DNA of 64,000 nt from Clostridiales bacterium (GTDB lineage Bacteria; Bacillota; Clostridia; Lachnospirales; Lachnospiraceae): positions 124,001 through 188,000 of the forward strand of contig DUNO01000066.1 in NCBI GenBank assembly GCA_012839295.1, in the 5' to 3' direction. The notes beneath the pieces were generated by a model. The model saw only the letters and a list, made by a program, of their open reading frames with translations, did no database searches and was not told the DNA's origin. Of this stretch, positions 41,692 through 50,512 are shown in pieces. Within the stretch, counting starts at the first letter, position 1; each line of letters begins with the position of its first letter. The translations under genes and the position numbers were made by a program.

Positions 41692-42567
41692 TTAGTCTTC
41701 CCGTGCCGTAAATGATACATAGGGCACTATGACCACCAGCATCATAATTACCATAACACAGGCAATCGTAGTCCCGATTCCTACATTGTTATATTGGAAG
41801 GTTTGCGAATACATATAGGTTGACAGCATCTGGGTCGCATTATTCGGCCCTCCGCCCGTCAATCCCTGGATCACGTCAAATACCTTCATTGCCGATACAA
41901 TCAGCGTGGCAATGACAATAACAAAGCTTTCCTTTAATAAGGGCACCGTAATCAGCACAAACTGCTTTATCCCGGAAGCCCCGTCAATCCTCGACGCCTC
42001 TATTACATCCGGGGACACTGCCTGCAGGCCGGCCAGGAAGAGGATCATGGGCTGGCCTATGGCCTGCCATAATGCAGCCACAAAGATGGCGTAAATACTT
42101 ACCTTGGGATCGGAAATCCAGCTTTGTGAAAAATCACTTCCTATTGCTTTAAAGAATTGGTTAATAAAGCCCACATTGGGGTTATAGATCCATCTCCATA
42201 TAATCGAGACCGCAATCGGAGCAATTACACATGGAAAATAGAAGAATCCCCTGAAAAAGGTTCGGCCTCTAAACTGCTTATTTAAAATGACCGCAAAGCC
42301 CAAGGACACCGTCATCGTAACAAAAATGGTTAGTATGATCCAAATCAGGTTGTTTTTTATGGAAATCAAAAATATAGGATCCGACCGGAATAAATTAATA
42401 TAATTCCTAAGCCCCAAAAACTCTTTTTCGCCTATCCCATTCCATTTAAACAGGCTTATGTACAGGGAATAAAGTACCGGAACAACAATGACTGATAAGT
42501 ATATAATTCCGGCCGGAAGCATAAATGCATATGCGCCCCAATCTCTCTTATTATCACTATTTTTCAT
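41692..42567 (-). CDS. Carbohydrate ABC transporter permease (MalF-type)
   Basis: The 291-residue product has six membrane segments and the EAA motif VIEASRIDGASGIKQFVLITVPLLKES (near 190-215). It is the MalF-like half of the CUT1 transporter. AGGAG lies eight bases before the ATG. A terminator-like hairpin at 42,612-42,640 separates it from the binding-protein gene and probably lowers its expression relative to that protein. Confidence 0.93.
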   Translation of the reverse strand: MKNSDNKRDWGAYAFMLPAGIIYLSVIVVPVLYSLYISLFKWNGIGEKEFLGLRNYINLFRSDPIFLISIKNNLIWIILTIFVTMTVSLGFAVILNKQFRGRTFFRGFFYFPCVIAPIAVSIIWRWIYNPNVGFINQFFKAIGSDFSQSWISDPKVSIYAIFVAALWQAIGQPMILFLAGLQAVSPDVIEASRIDGASGIKQFVLITVPLLKESFVIVIATLIVSAMKVFDVIQGLTGGGPNNATQMLSTYMYSQTFQYNNVGIGTTIACVMVIMMLVVIVPYVSFTARED

Positions 42568-42611
42568 GAATTTTCTCCTTAAATTTAGCCCAACACATTA
42601 TCCGGTTTTAG

Positions 42612-42640
42612 AAAACGGACAGTTGAAAGCTGTCCGTTTT
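42612..42640 (-). terminator. Attenuating hairpin between binding protein and permease
   Basis: AAAACGGACAG (42612-42622) pairs with CTGTCCGTTTT (42630-42640); on the minus strand a TTTTC tail follows. Same arrangement as in the lysine operon. Confidence 0.75.
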
Positions 42641-42650
42641 TCTTTTTGTG

Positions 42651-43979
42651 TTATTTATTTGCCGCCTGGTATGCCTCGATTGCTTCCTGGATCTTAGCAG
42701 CACCCTCTGCCGGTTCCATTTGGCCGTTCGCAATCGCATCCTGTACGTTAAATAAAGCGTCTGCCACCTCAGTGGGGAATGCCTGGTCGGTGATCGTAAA
42801 GGTTCCGTTGGTCTCTGCGGTTGCCAGCATTTTCGCTACATTCGGCTGCCCCTCCGGCATCTTTGCCCCAATCTTAGGAAGTGGCATGTTATAGTATTCT
42901 GCGTATTTCTCAGCATTTTCATCGCTGTAATAATAATCCATGAATTTCATGCAGGCCTCAAGCTGGGCATCCGTATTTTTAGCGTTAAACTGCGTCATCT
43001 CCGCAAAGGCCGACAGCCTGTTTGTGCCACCGGAGGGGAAGGCAAAGGTATCATATAAATTCATGTCCTGTTCTTCCTGTATGATCATACCGTCATACCA
43101 CTGTCCCTGGATATCCATTGCCGCTGTTCCTGAGAATACTGCCATCCTGGTATCATTGGGATCTGCAGTAACAAAGCCTGCCGGGAAATAACCCTTCTCA
43201 CAGAATTCCTTGTATTTTGCCAAGGCCTGGACCACCGCATCACAATTATAGCTGGAATCAAAGGTATTCATGGAATCATGGAGCTCACTTCCCGCATAAT
43301 GCTCGATGAGTAATTCCACAAACCGCATGACATGCCATCCGTTTAAGCCCGCTGTTGAAATAGGTGTAATACCATTTTCCTTTAAGGTTGCACAGGCTGC
43401 TTCAAACTCTTCAAAGGTGGTGGGAACCTGGATTCCATATTGCGCAAAGATGTCTTTTCTATAATAAACATCCAATACATTATAGCTTGTAGGATAGCCG
43501 GACAATTGGCCGCCTAATTGGCAAAGGTTTAAAACGCCCGCGCTAAATTTATTCTCCCAGTCATTCTTCTTTGCATATTCTGTTAAATCATAGCAAAGGC
43601 CATTGTCTGCATAAAAGCCTCCCAGGCTTCCGCCCCAATTAAACCACATGTTGGGAAGTGTTCCCGAAGAAGCAGCAACCTTGCATGCATCCTTAATCCC
43701 GTCCGTATCATAATAGGCTACGGTAACCTTAATGTCTTTATTCTGGGAATTAAAGGCTTCCACAATAGGGTCAACTGCGTTTTGTCTGGTATTTAATGTC
43801 CAAAATGTGACCTCAGTAACTCCCCCTGAGCTGCCTGATGATTTGCCGCTTGCCGTTACTTCCGTGTCTGTAGTTCCCGTAGTTTCTGTCCCCGCTCCGT
43901 TGTTTCCACAACCAGCCAGAACCATGGTGACCAGCATCATCACTGCCAGTAAAAATGCCATACCCTTTTTCGCTTTCAT
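42651..43979 (-). CDS. Sugar ABC transporter substrate-binding lipoprotein
   Basis: The product (442 residues from the chosen start) has a lipoprotein signal with the lipobox VLAGC (near residue 24), then a Ser/Thr/Gly linker, then a family-1 solute-binding domain: VTFWTLNTRQNAVDPIVEAFN, GLCYDLTEYAKKNDW, and FEEFEAACATLKENGITPI. The start at 43,979 is set by AAGGAGGG eight bases upstream, rather than the longer frame. It is the first gene of the transport operon, behind a TTGAAA/TATGAT promoter and next to a LacI regulator gene. Substrate unknown. Confidence 0.92.
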   Translation of the reverse strand: MKAKKGMAFLLAVMMLVTMVLAGCGNNGAGTETTGTTDTEVTASGKSSGSSGGVTEVTFWTLNTRQNAVDPIVEAFNSQNKDIKVTVAYYDTDGIKDACKVAASSGTLPNMWFNWGGSLGGFYADNGLCYDLTEYAKKNDWENKFSAGVLNLCQLGGQLSGYPTSYNVLDVYYRKDIFAQYGIQVPTTFEEFEAACATLKENGITPISTAGLNGWHVMRFVELLIEHYAGSELHDSMNTFDSSYNCDAVVQALAKYKEFCEKGYFPAGFVTADPNDTRMAVFSGTAAMDIQGQWYDGMIIQEEQDMNLYDTFAFPSGGTNRLSAFAEMTQFNAKNTDAQLEACMKFMDYYYSDENAEKYAEYYNMPLPKIGAKMPEGQPNVAKMLATAETNGTFTITDQAFPTEVADALFNVQDAIANGQMEPAEGAAKIQEAIEAYQAANK

Positions 43980-44061
43980 AAAAACCCTCCTTAAAATTAA
44001 AAATTTAATCTCATTCAAATTCATAAACTTCTATTAAACATTTGAATTTTGATTTAAACTA

Positions 44062-44090
44062 ATCATATCACCATATCAACATTTTTTCAA
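44062..44090 (-). promoter_or_regulatory. Promoter of the sugar ABC transporter operon
   Basis: TTGAAA (44090-44085), a 17-base spacer and TATGAT (44067-44062) on the minus strand. The 298-base gap also holds the LacI-gene terminator. No clear LacI operator was identified here. Confidence 0.7.
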
Positions 44091-44191
44091 CACTTTTTTA
44101 TGAATATTGTACATTTATTTTAATCTCCAATTTTAATCTTATACATATAGTATATTTTACTTTTCTGTCAGTCCATGTATTAATTCATCAT

Positions 44192-44237
44192 ATAAACAAA
44201 TAAACACCGGACTTTTGTCCGGTGTTTATTTGTTTAT
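44192..44237. terminator. Strong hairpin terminator after the LacI-type gene
   Basis: A perfect 21 bp stem (44192-44212 with 44217-44237) and TTTT/AAAA loop ends in AT-rich sequence on both strands, about 40 bases downstream of the regulator. Confidence 0.85.
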
Positions 44238-44277
44238 ATCCCTTATTCCCAATTTAGCTCCCAGGTGCCGGCTGCTC

Positions 44278-45297
44278 TTAGCCTCTCACGCTTCCTCCTT
44301 CTAACAACGTACAATCAGACAACACTTTAAACTTTGTCTGCATGTTTTCCTTTATTTCTTTATACAATAATGTCATCGCCATGACAGGCCTGTTTACATG
44401 GTCTATCTTTATTGTTGTCAGCTTATAGTCCTCCACAGCATAGCTCGGTACCTCATCCACCCCGATCAGTGAGATATGCTCTGGTACCAGGATACCTTCC
44501 GCTTTCATGGCTTTCATAACCCCTGCCGATACCTGGTAGTTTTCCATAATAAAAGCATCCGGCAATGGATTTTCCCTTAAATATAGTTTCATCTTTTCAT
44601 TTGCATTTTCGATCATCCGTCCCATCCGCACGATCATATCCGGCCTGAATTCCAGTCCGCTGTTCCAGATCGCCTGCTTAAACCCGTTCCTTCTTTGCAT
44701 GAAATTATAGATATCAATTTCATTCGCCAGATATACTATATTTTTCAGATTCCTTTTCAGCAGATAATCCACCGCCTGCTTCACCGCCGAGATATTATCT
44801 ATACATACCCTGTGGTGGGAATTGTCTTCAAAATCATTATCTGTTATTATCATCGGTTTATTTATATTCTTTACCAGCTCATAATCCTTCTCCTGCATTT
44901 CCGTAGCACACAGGATTACCCCTGCCACGCTGTTCATATTGCATTCATTCACGATCTGCTCTACGGGATCCTTTAGCAGGTTCACATAGGTAACCCCCAG
45001 GGAATAGCCCAGCTTTTTGGATTCCTTGTCATATACCCTCAGGACATTCGTCCATAGATCCATCTCCGAACCGTATGCCACCTTTAAATCCCGGTGCATG
45101 AATATCACCTTAATAATCTGCTTCTCCTGAATGGCGGAGGCTGTTTTCTCTATATTTCTACTTTCTAAAAGCTTTTTGCAATCAAGAATCTCCTGCCTGG
45201 TCTGCTCGCTTACACCAGGCTTATTGTTCAGCGCCAGGGAAACAGTTGCTTTTGATATTTGGAGCTCCCTGGCAATATCCGCTGCTTTTATTTTCAT
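44278..45297 (-). CDS. LacI-family transcriptional regulator
   Basis: The 339-residue product has the LacI DNA-binding domain at its N-terminus: AADIARELQISKATVSLALNNKPGVSEQTRQEIL (about 4-37). A periplasmic-binding-like sensor domain follows, with GVILCATEM, PMIITDNDFEDNSHHRVCIDN and SLIGVDEVP. It lies directly upstream of, and on the same strand as, the sugar ABC transporter and glycosidase genes it probably controls. A palindrome-like site overlapping its own promoter suggests autoregulation. GGGAGG precedes the ATG. Confidence 0.93.
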   Translation of the reverse strand: MKIKAADIARELQISKATVSLALNNKPGVSEQTRQEILDCKKLLESRNIEKTASAIQEKQIIKVIFMHRDLKVAYGSEMDLWTNVLRVYDKESKKLGYSLGVTYVNLLKDPVEQIVNECNMNSVAGVILCATEMQEKDYELVKNINKPMIITDNDFEDNSHHRVCIDNISAVKQAVDYLLKRNLKNIVYLANEIDIYNFMQRRNGFKQAIWNSGLEFRPDMIVRMGRMIENANEKMKLYLRENPLPDAFIMENYQVSAGVMKAMKAEGILVPEHISLIGVDEVPSYAVEDYKLTTIKIDHVNRPVMAMTLLYKEIKENMQTKFKVLSDCTLLEGGSVRG

Positions 45298-45339
45298 TCC
45301 AGCAATTCCCTCCTATTTTGTCATAAACTCTTCAGACAC

Positions 45340-45368
45340 ATTTTAAACGTTTTCAACTTTTCCGTCAA
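45340..45368 (-). promoter_or_regulatory. Promoter with probable LacI-type operator, upstream of the regulator gene
   Basis: TTGACG (45368-45363), a 17-base spacer and TAAAAT (45345-45340). The near-palindrome TTTTAAACGTTTTCAA (45341-45356), with the central CG typical of LacI-family sites, covers the -10 and part of the spacer. Confidence 0.65.
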
Positions 45369-45531
45369 GTCATCCACACCCCATTTTTACACAAAATTTA
45401 AGGGGATATGCTATAATTACTATAAACATAACCCCTTTATCTTTAAACTTCTTTAACCCAAACAATTTACATGCCTCTTTTGTCCGCATGGAAGAATACC
45501 ATAGCCCTTATCATTCTCCGGCAACAAATAA

Positions 45532-45975
45532 TCATAACAGCTGCCCGCAGCTCTTACAGAATTTCGCATCCTCATCATTCAGGGCCTGGCAATTCCTGCA
45601 CCTGATCTTTACCACTTCCTTTTCACCTGGTTTGTTTACCACGTTATCAAGGGCATCAACATTACTGATTACATCATTAATCATACCGCCCATGGCTTCG
45701 TTATAGGGCTTCAGGTCTTCCCTTGCCTTATCCGGGTCGAGGATGATTCCTGAACCGGCGGTGCCCCTTGCTCCCACATTCCGAACAATTCCCCCTGCCA
45801 CTATCAGGATCATGCCAAACACAGCATTTGCAAAGGGAGGCGGACCGCTCATAAATGGATCATTCATCATGCTTGCTGCTGAAAAAAACACAGAAAGGAA
45901 AAGGACGAATCCAAGAACAATCATTCCCATCCCTACATAGTAAAGCGCTTTCCTTTCTCCCGGTATCTTTGACAT
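45532..45975 (-). CDS. Membrane protein with C-terminal zinc ribbon
   Basis: The 147-residue product has two hydrophobic segments (about 11-32 and 48-66), a Gly-rich turn, and a C-terminal zinc ribbon CRNCQALNDEDAKFCKSCG (about 126-144) of the double CxxC type. Proteins of this plan are common and unassigned. GAAGGAGG lies seven bases before the ATG. A single gene. Confidence 0.7.
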   Translation of the reverse strand: MSKIPGERKALYYVGMGMIVLGFVLFLSVFFSAASMMNDPFMSGPPPFANAVFGMILIVAGGIVRNVGARGTAGSGIILDPDKAREDLKPYNEAMGGMINDVISNVDALDNVVNKPGEKEVVKIRCRNCQALNDEDAKFCKSCGQLL

Positions 45976-46120
45976 TACTTCACCTCCTTCAAAATATAGG
46001 ATAGAAAACCCATCTATTATCTCCTAATCCTACTCAATTCCTTAATAATTTAATTTTACTACAATTAATGTTATGATTCCATTCATATTTTCGAATATCG
46101 TGCAAACAAATAAACATGGA

Positions 46121-46157
46121 GAGAGTATATTCGCTTCTTTTTCGCAAATATACTCTC
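46121..46157. terminator. Hairpin in the gap downstream of the NCS2 permease gene
   Basis: GAGAGTATATT (46121-46131) pairs with AATATACTCTC (46147-46157) around a T-rich loop. It could end the remnant gene or protect the zinc-ribbon gene from read-through. Confidence 0.55.
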
Positions 46158-46198
46158 TTAAAACCATGACTATATTTCATTATTATAACCAGCCTTAG

Positions 46199-46345
46199 TC
46201 AGTACCTATTCTTTAAAAGAGTATCTTTAACAGGTGTCAGCCATTCTTTCGGATATGCCCCTTTATAACAGCTCCTTCCATAGCAAACCCATTGTATTCA
46301 TAGAACTCTAATAAACATAGGCAGGTTCTGCCAGATAAACTATAT
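46199..46345 (-). pseudogene. Degraded gene remnant in three frames
   Basis: Read on the minus strand, protein-like segments follow one another in three frames: YLAEPAYVY, then LLEFYEYNGFAMEGA, then KGAYPKEWLTPVKDTLLKNRY with a stop at 46,199. Together they look like the C-terminal third of a gene broken by frameshifts. The family is not certain. The surrounding 464-base gap holds only this and two hairpins. Confidence 0.4.
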
Positions 46346-46381
46346 GAGAAGATGATGAAAAATATAATCTTATATGAATAA

Positions 46382-46409
46382 AGATGGGGCAATTATAACC
46401 ACCCCATCT
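46382..46409 (-). terminator. Terminator of the NCS2 permease gene
   Basis: On the minus strand AGATGGGG pairs with CCCCATCT (46402-46409 with 46382-46389), followed by a TTATT tail, about 30 bases after the stop codon. Confidence 0.75.
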
Positions 46410-46439
46410 AAATCCAATTATTATATTCTGTAGAACCAT

Positions 46440-47861
46440 TTATGCTATAAATGCAAGTATTACAAAGTTAGCAATAAACAATGCTGTAGCAACCCAGATA
46501 ACAGGGCTGATTTCCTTTACCTTGCCCTTTACGACTTTAACGATGCAGTAGAAGATAAAGCCGCCTGCGATACCGTAGGAAATGCTGTAGCAGAAGCCCA
46601 TGAAGATAGCTGCAAAGAATGCAGGGATCGCATCCTCAAGCTCTGTCCATTTTACATCAGCAAAGGAAGACAGCATCATAACACCAACTGCAATCAAAGC
46701 CGGAGCCGTTGCCTGGGTAGGAACGATTCCTACGACAGGAGCCAGGAATATACTTACGATAAAACATAGTGCGGTTACAACGGAGGTTAATCCAGTACGC
46801 CCGCCTGCCTCGATACCGGCAGCACTTTCCACATAGGTGGTTGTATTGGAGGTGCCAAAGATTGCACCGACACTTGTTGCAACAGAATCTGCAAATAAAG
46901 CCTTGTCCATCTTGGATGCAAAGCCGGAGCCGGTCTCCAAAGCCTTCTCGTCATTTGCGTCAAAGATACCGGATCTTCTTCCTGTACCGATAAAGGTACC
47001 TATGGTATCAAAGGTATCTGATAAGCTGAAAGCAAAAATAGTCATAAGGATCAAAGGAATCTTGGCAGGATCATCAAAGAAGGATAACAGCCCTTCCTTG
47101 CCAAAGGCTGCGCCAATGGTAGTGCCCAATGCCGCAAAGGATTCTCCCAGACCTGAGGTAGCCACACCGCCGCTGACATTAGTTACACCCATGGGGATAC
47201 CAATAATGGTAATAAGTATGATACTGATAAAAATTGAACCCTTTACTTTCTTTACTAAAAGCGCAAAAGTAATAATAATACCGATAAGCGAAAGAATAAC
47301 TGCCGGTGTATTAAACTCAATTAATGCAGGAACAATGCTGCTGTCCGTAATAACCGTTCCGCCGTCTAAAACGATATTTTTACCAGGATCTGAGGTGAAT
47401 TTAAGTAAGCCCGCATTCTTAATACCGATATATGCGATAAAAATTCCGATACCGCCGCCGATTGCATGCTGAAGACTTTCTGGTATTGCTTTAATAATTA
47501 ATTTACGGAGCTTGGTAACCGTAATGATGATATTAATAATACCACATAGGAACACCATTGCTAATGCCTGCTGCCATGAGAAGCCAAGGGCAAACACTAC
47601 CGTATAGGTAAAGAAAGCATTTAAACCCATACCTGGAGCCTGGGCATAAGGTACATTTGCAAAAAGACCCATTACCAGGGTACCCGCTACAGATGCAAAA
47701 ATAGTAGCCAAAAATACTGCATTGTACGGTATTCCAGTTTGAGACAGCATCTGGGGATTCACGAAAATAATGTAAGCCATTGCAAAGAACGTAGTCAATC
47801 CGGCTATTACTTCCGTGGAAACGGTAGTCCCACTCTCCTTTAGTTTAAAGAACTTTTCCAT
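46440..47861 (-). CDS. NCS2/AzgA-type purine permease
   Basis: The 473-residue membrane protein has about 12-14 segments and the features of the AzgA/PbuG branch of NCS2 proton symporters for guanine, hypoxanthine or adenine. These are AGLTTFFAMAYIIFVNPQML (near 20-39), PYAQAPGMGLNAFFTYTVV (near 70-90), IPESLQHAIGGGIGIFIAYIG (near 125-146) and TTTYVESAAGIEAGGRTGLT (about 318-337). AAGGAG precedes the ATG. The leader carries strong RNA structure, but not the known purine aptamer consensus. Its own transcript, with a terminator downstream. Confidence 0.9.
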   Translation of the reverse strand: MEKFFKLKESGTTVSTEVIAGLTTFFAMAYIIFVNPQMLSQTGIPYNAVFLATIFASVAGTLVMGLFANVPYAQAPGMGLNAFFTYTVVFALGFSWQQALAMVFLCGIINIIITVTKLRKLIIKAIPESLQHAIGGGIGIFIAYIGIKNAGLLKFTSDPGKNIVLDGGTVITDSSIVPALIEFNTPAVILSLIGIIITFALLVKKVKGSIFISIILITIIGIPMGVTNVSGGVATSGLGESFAALGTTIGAAFGKEGLLSFFDDPAKIPLILMTIFAFSLSDTFDTIGTFIGTGRRSGIFDANDEKALETGSGFASKMDKALFADSVATSVGAIFGTSNTTTYVESAAGIEAGGRTGLTSVVTALCFIVSIFLAPVVGIVPTQATAPALIAVGVMMLSSFADVKWTELEDAIPAFFAAIFMGFCYSISYGIAGGFIFYCIVKVVKGKVKEISPVIWVATALFIANFVILAFIA

Positions 47862-47919
47862 AAATAACTCTCCTTTTTATTTTTTTTATAAAAAGAGAAT
47901 CCATGAGATCCCCTTTATA

Positions 47920-48063
47920 TACATCCCAACCCTACAGCATGCCCAGCATTCCAGTCTTCAGAAATCCCCATCGGCAACGCATAGGTAGGAGGCTTATCCG
48001 TACAATGATCCCACCCCTTTGCGGGCATTTTCTGAGGTAAGCCTCCATTTTCCCATTATATTA
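47920..48063 (-). ncRNA. Structured leader or small RNA upstream of the NCS2 permease
   Basis: A predicted promoter (TTGAAA 48087-48082, TAATAT 48063-48058, 18-base spacing) precedes a G-rich transcript with several perfect but competing stems. GGAGGCUUA (48046-48038) can pair with UAAGCCUCC (47996-47988), GGUGGGA with UCCUACC, and GGGCAU (47944-47939 as read) with AUGCCC (48028-48023). The mutually exclusive pairings are typical of riboswitches or of 6S-like RNAs. The purine aptamer consensus was not found. Identity unresolved; the structure itself is seen directly. Confidence 0.45.
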
Positions 48064-48124
48064 CATAAATTGAGTTATTTTTTTCAAACCAACTTATTAT
48101 ACAACATCTTTTTGCAGATAGCAA

Positions 48125-50212
48125 TTACTCTTCTGACTGTTCTTCTTTTGCATTTTCCTCCATTACCTTCTGCTGTACATCGGACGGTGCCTGCTCATAA
48201 CGGGCAAATTCATAAGAATAATCACCGCTGCCGCCGGTCATGGAACGAAGGTCCGTGGAATAGCCGTATAATTCGGACATCGGGATATCTGCAAGAATCT
48301 CCTGCTTTCCTCCTGATACAGGGTTCATACCGAGAACCCGCCCACGGCGTTTGTTCAGGTCACCCATAATATCACCGGTGAATTTATCCGGTACAACGAC
48401 CCTTATGGATGCGATTGGCTCCAACAGTACCGGGGAAGCCTCCATGAAGCCCTGCTTGAAGGCCTGGATTGTAGCCATCTTGAAGGCCATTTCTGAGGAG
48501 TCAACGGGATGATAAGAACCGTCCACCAGGGTTGCTTTTAAGCCCACTACCGGGTATCCTGCAACGGGACCCTTTAATACGCATTCCGCAATACCCTTTT
48601 CTACTGCCGGGAAATAGTTTCTCGGAACCGCACCGCCAAAGACCTTCTCTTCGAATACGTATGCGGTCTCCGTATCACCGGAAGGCTCGAATTCAATGTG
48701 GACATCACCATACTGCCCATGTCCGCCGGACTGCTTCTTATATTTACCCTGTACACGTACCTTTTTGCGGAGTGTCTCCCTAAAGGGTACCCTGGGCTTC
48801 ATTATCTCGATATCTACCTTATACTTTGTTAAGAGCTTATTTACCACGACATCCAGCTGCTGGTCGCCGATTCCGTACAGCAGGGTCTGCCTGTTCTCCT
48901 TGTCATTTACCACCTTCAGCGTTAAATCCTCATCCATCAGCTTTGCAAGAGCCTGGGATACCTTATCATCATCACCCTTATTCTTGGTCTTAAACCTCTG
49001 GTAAGTATAAGGGGTTGAAACCTCGATACGGTCATAAACTACCGGCACCGCCTTCGTTGACAGGGTGTCTCCGGTAGAAGTATCGGATAATTTACCAAGG
49101 GCTCCGATGTCACCGGCATGGAGCTCCCCTACTTCAACCTGCTCTTTTCCTCTTAACACATAGAGGCGGCTAACCTTTTCTTCTGTTTCCTTATTCGAAT
49201 TGTAAATCAGGGAATCTGATTTAATTACACCCGAGCATACCTTGAATAAGGAGAATTTACCGATAAAGGGATCCGCAATGGTCTTAAATACCCTTGCAGT
49301 AAAAGGCTTATTCTCATCATAATCAGCGCTGAAGGCTTCCCCTGTCTTCATATTCTTGCCGCTGATGCTCATCTTGGAAGGATCGGGGAAATACTTCTCA
49401 ACCGCCTGTAATAGCATTGTGGTACCCTGCGCATTGATGCCGGAGCCCATCATAACCGGAACTACAGTACCATCTATAACATTATTCCTAAGTGCCATGG
49501 AGATTTCCTCCTGGGTAAACTCCTCACCAGAGAAATACTTTTCCATCAGCTCCTCGCTGGTTTCAGCCACTGCATCAAGTAAGATCTCACGGGACTTAGA
49601 AAGATTTTCTTGACTATAATCTGGAATCTCACATTCCACATAATTACTTCCGGTAGTAAATTTCCTACCTTCCATTTTAACGACATTAACAAATCCGACG
49701 AATTTTTCATTTTCCCTGATGGGTATATGAAATGGCGCTATCTTCTTGCCATAAAGGTCTGTTAACTTTTCAACTACTTCACGATAACTTGCATTGTCAT
49801 CATCCATATCTGATACAAAGAAAATTCTAGGCAGCCGGTACTTATCACAAAAATCCCAGGCCTTCATGGTTCCTACTTCCACACCGGCTTTTGCAGATAC
49901 GACAATAACCGCTGCATCCGCTACTGCCAATGCCTCCTCTACTTCCCCGACAAAATCAAAATATCCCGGGGTATCCAAAAAGTTAATCTTTGTGTCTTCA
50001 AATATAATAGGCACTACTGTGGTACTGATGGAGAACAGCCTCTTCTGTTCCTCTTTGTCGTAATCACTGATTGTATTTCCTTCTTCCACTTTCCCTTGAC
50101 GCTTGGTAATTCCGGTTGTGTACGCCATGGCTTCGACTAAAGTAGTCTTGCCACAGCCACCGTGGCCTAACAGAACAACATTGCGAATCTTTTCCGAAGT
50201 GTAAACATTCAT
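48125..50212 (-). CDS. Elongation factor G-like GTPase paralogue
   Basis: The 695-residue product has the five EF-G domains. G1 is GHGGCGKT (16-23), G3 is DTPGYFDF (near 80), and G4 reads SDMDDDNA instead of NKMD. Domains II-V include SGGHGQYGDV and DGSYHPVDSSEMAFK. The altered G4, and the early insertion of a short SISTT switch region, place it among divergent EF-G paralogues rather than the housekeeping fusA. Roles suggested for such paralogues include ribosome recycling or protection; the specific role here is not known. GGAGG precedes the ATG; promoter at 50,311-50,339. Cytoplasmic, ribosome-associated. Confidence 0.85.
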   Translation of the reverse strand: MNVYTSEKIRNVVLLGHGGCGKTTLVEAMAYTTGITKRQGKVEEGNTISDYDKEEQKRLFSISTTVVPIIFEDTKINFLDTPGYFDFVGEVEEALAVADAAVIVVSAKAGVEVGTMKAWDFCDKYRLPRIFFVSDMDDDNASYREVVEKLTDLYGKKIAPFHIPIRENEKFVGFVNVVKMEGRKFTTGSNYVECEIPDYSQENLSKSREILLDAVAETSEELMEKYFSGEEFTQEEISMALRNNVIDGTVVPVMMGSGINAQGTTMLLQAVEKYFPDPSKMSISGKNMKTGEAFSADYDENKPFTARVFKTIADPFIGKFSLFKVCSGVIKSDSLIYNSNKETEEKVSRLYVLRGKEQVEVGELHAGDIGALGKLSDTSTGDTLSTKAVPVVYDRIEVSTPYTYQRFKTKNKGDDDKVSQALAKLMDEDLTLKVVNDKENRQTLLYGIGDQQLDVVVNKLLTKYKVDIEIMKPRVPFRETLRKKVRVQGKYKKQSGGHGQYGDVHIEFEPSGDTETAYVFEEKVFGGAVPRNYFPAVEKGIAECVLKGPVAGYPVVGLKATLVDGSYHPVDSSEMAFKMATIQAFKQGFMEASPVLLEPIASIRVVVPDKFTGDIMGDLNKRRGRVLGMNPVSGGKQEILADIPMSELYGYSTDLRSMTGGSGDYSYEFARYEQAPSDVQQKVMEENAKEEQSEE

Positions 50213-50512
50213 ACGATTTCCTCCAATACTCTTAAAGTAGTAAGTAGTCGGGGGTAATTAACCTGACATCCAAAAATCCATTGTAATTACCCATAAATAC
50301 CTCTGTTTATATTTTACTAGACGAGCCTCACTTTTACAATACTTTTATGTAATAATTGACAAAGTTTTTCTTCCACGCTTTAAACCGTTACGCTTTAAAG
50401 TAATAGAGTATTGACACCCCTATCTTTAACGTGTATAATTGCAAAACAAGACGGGACTATTTTGAGGGGGCAAGCTCCGTTAAGAAATTTCATTGAGAAA
50501 GGACAAGCCAAA
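50213..50512. other. Divergent promoter region between the EF-G paralogue and aroF
   Basis: The 300-base gap contains the minus-strand promoter TTGTAA/TAAAAT (50334-50339, 50311-50316; 17-base spacing). The EF-G-side leader hairpin is GGGTAATTA (about 50255-50263) with TAATTACCC (about 50283-50291). It also contains a direct repeat ACGCTTTAAA (two copies near 50,376-50,400) and the plus-strand promoter at 50,411-50,439. Confidence 0.65.
50411..50439 (+). promoter_or_regulatory. Promoter of the aroF-tyrA-aroA transcript
   Basis: TTGACA (50411-50416), a 17-base spacer and perfect TATAAT (50434-50439). The short leader of about 65 bases shows no T-box or riboswitch. Confidence 0.85.

Noticed and set aside
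46837-47472. 211-codon plus-strand open frame
   Set aside because: It is the mirror of the NCS2 permease coding sequence, with no start signals of its own.
47920-48063. Purine riboswitch before the NCS2 permease
   Set aside because: The conserved purine aptamer core was not found on the minus strand although the region is structured.
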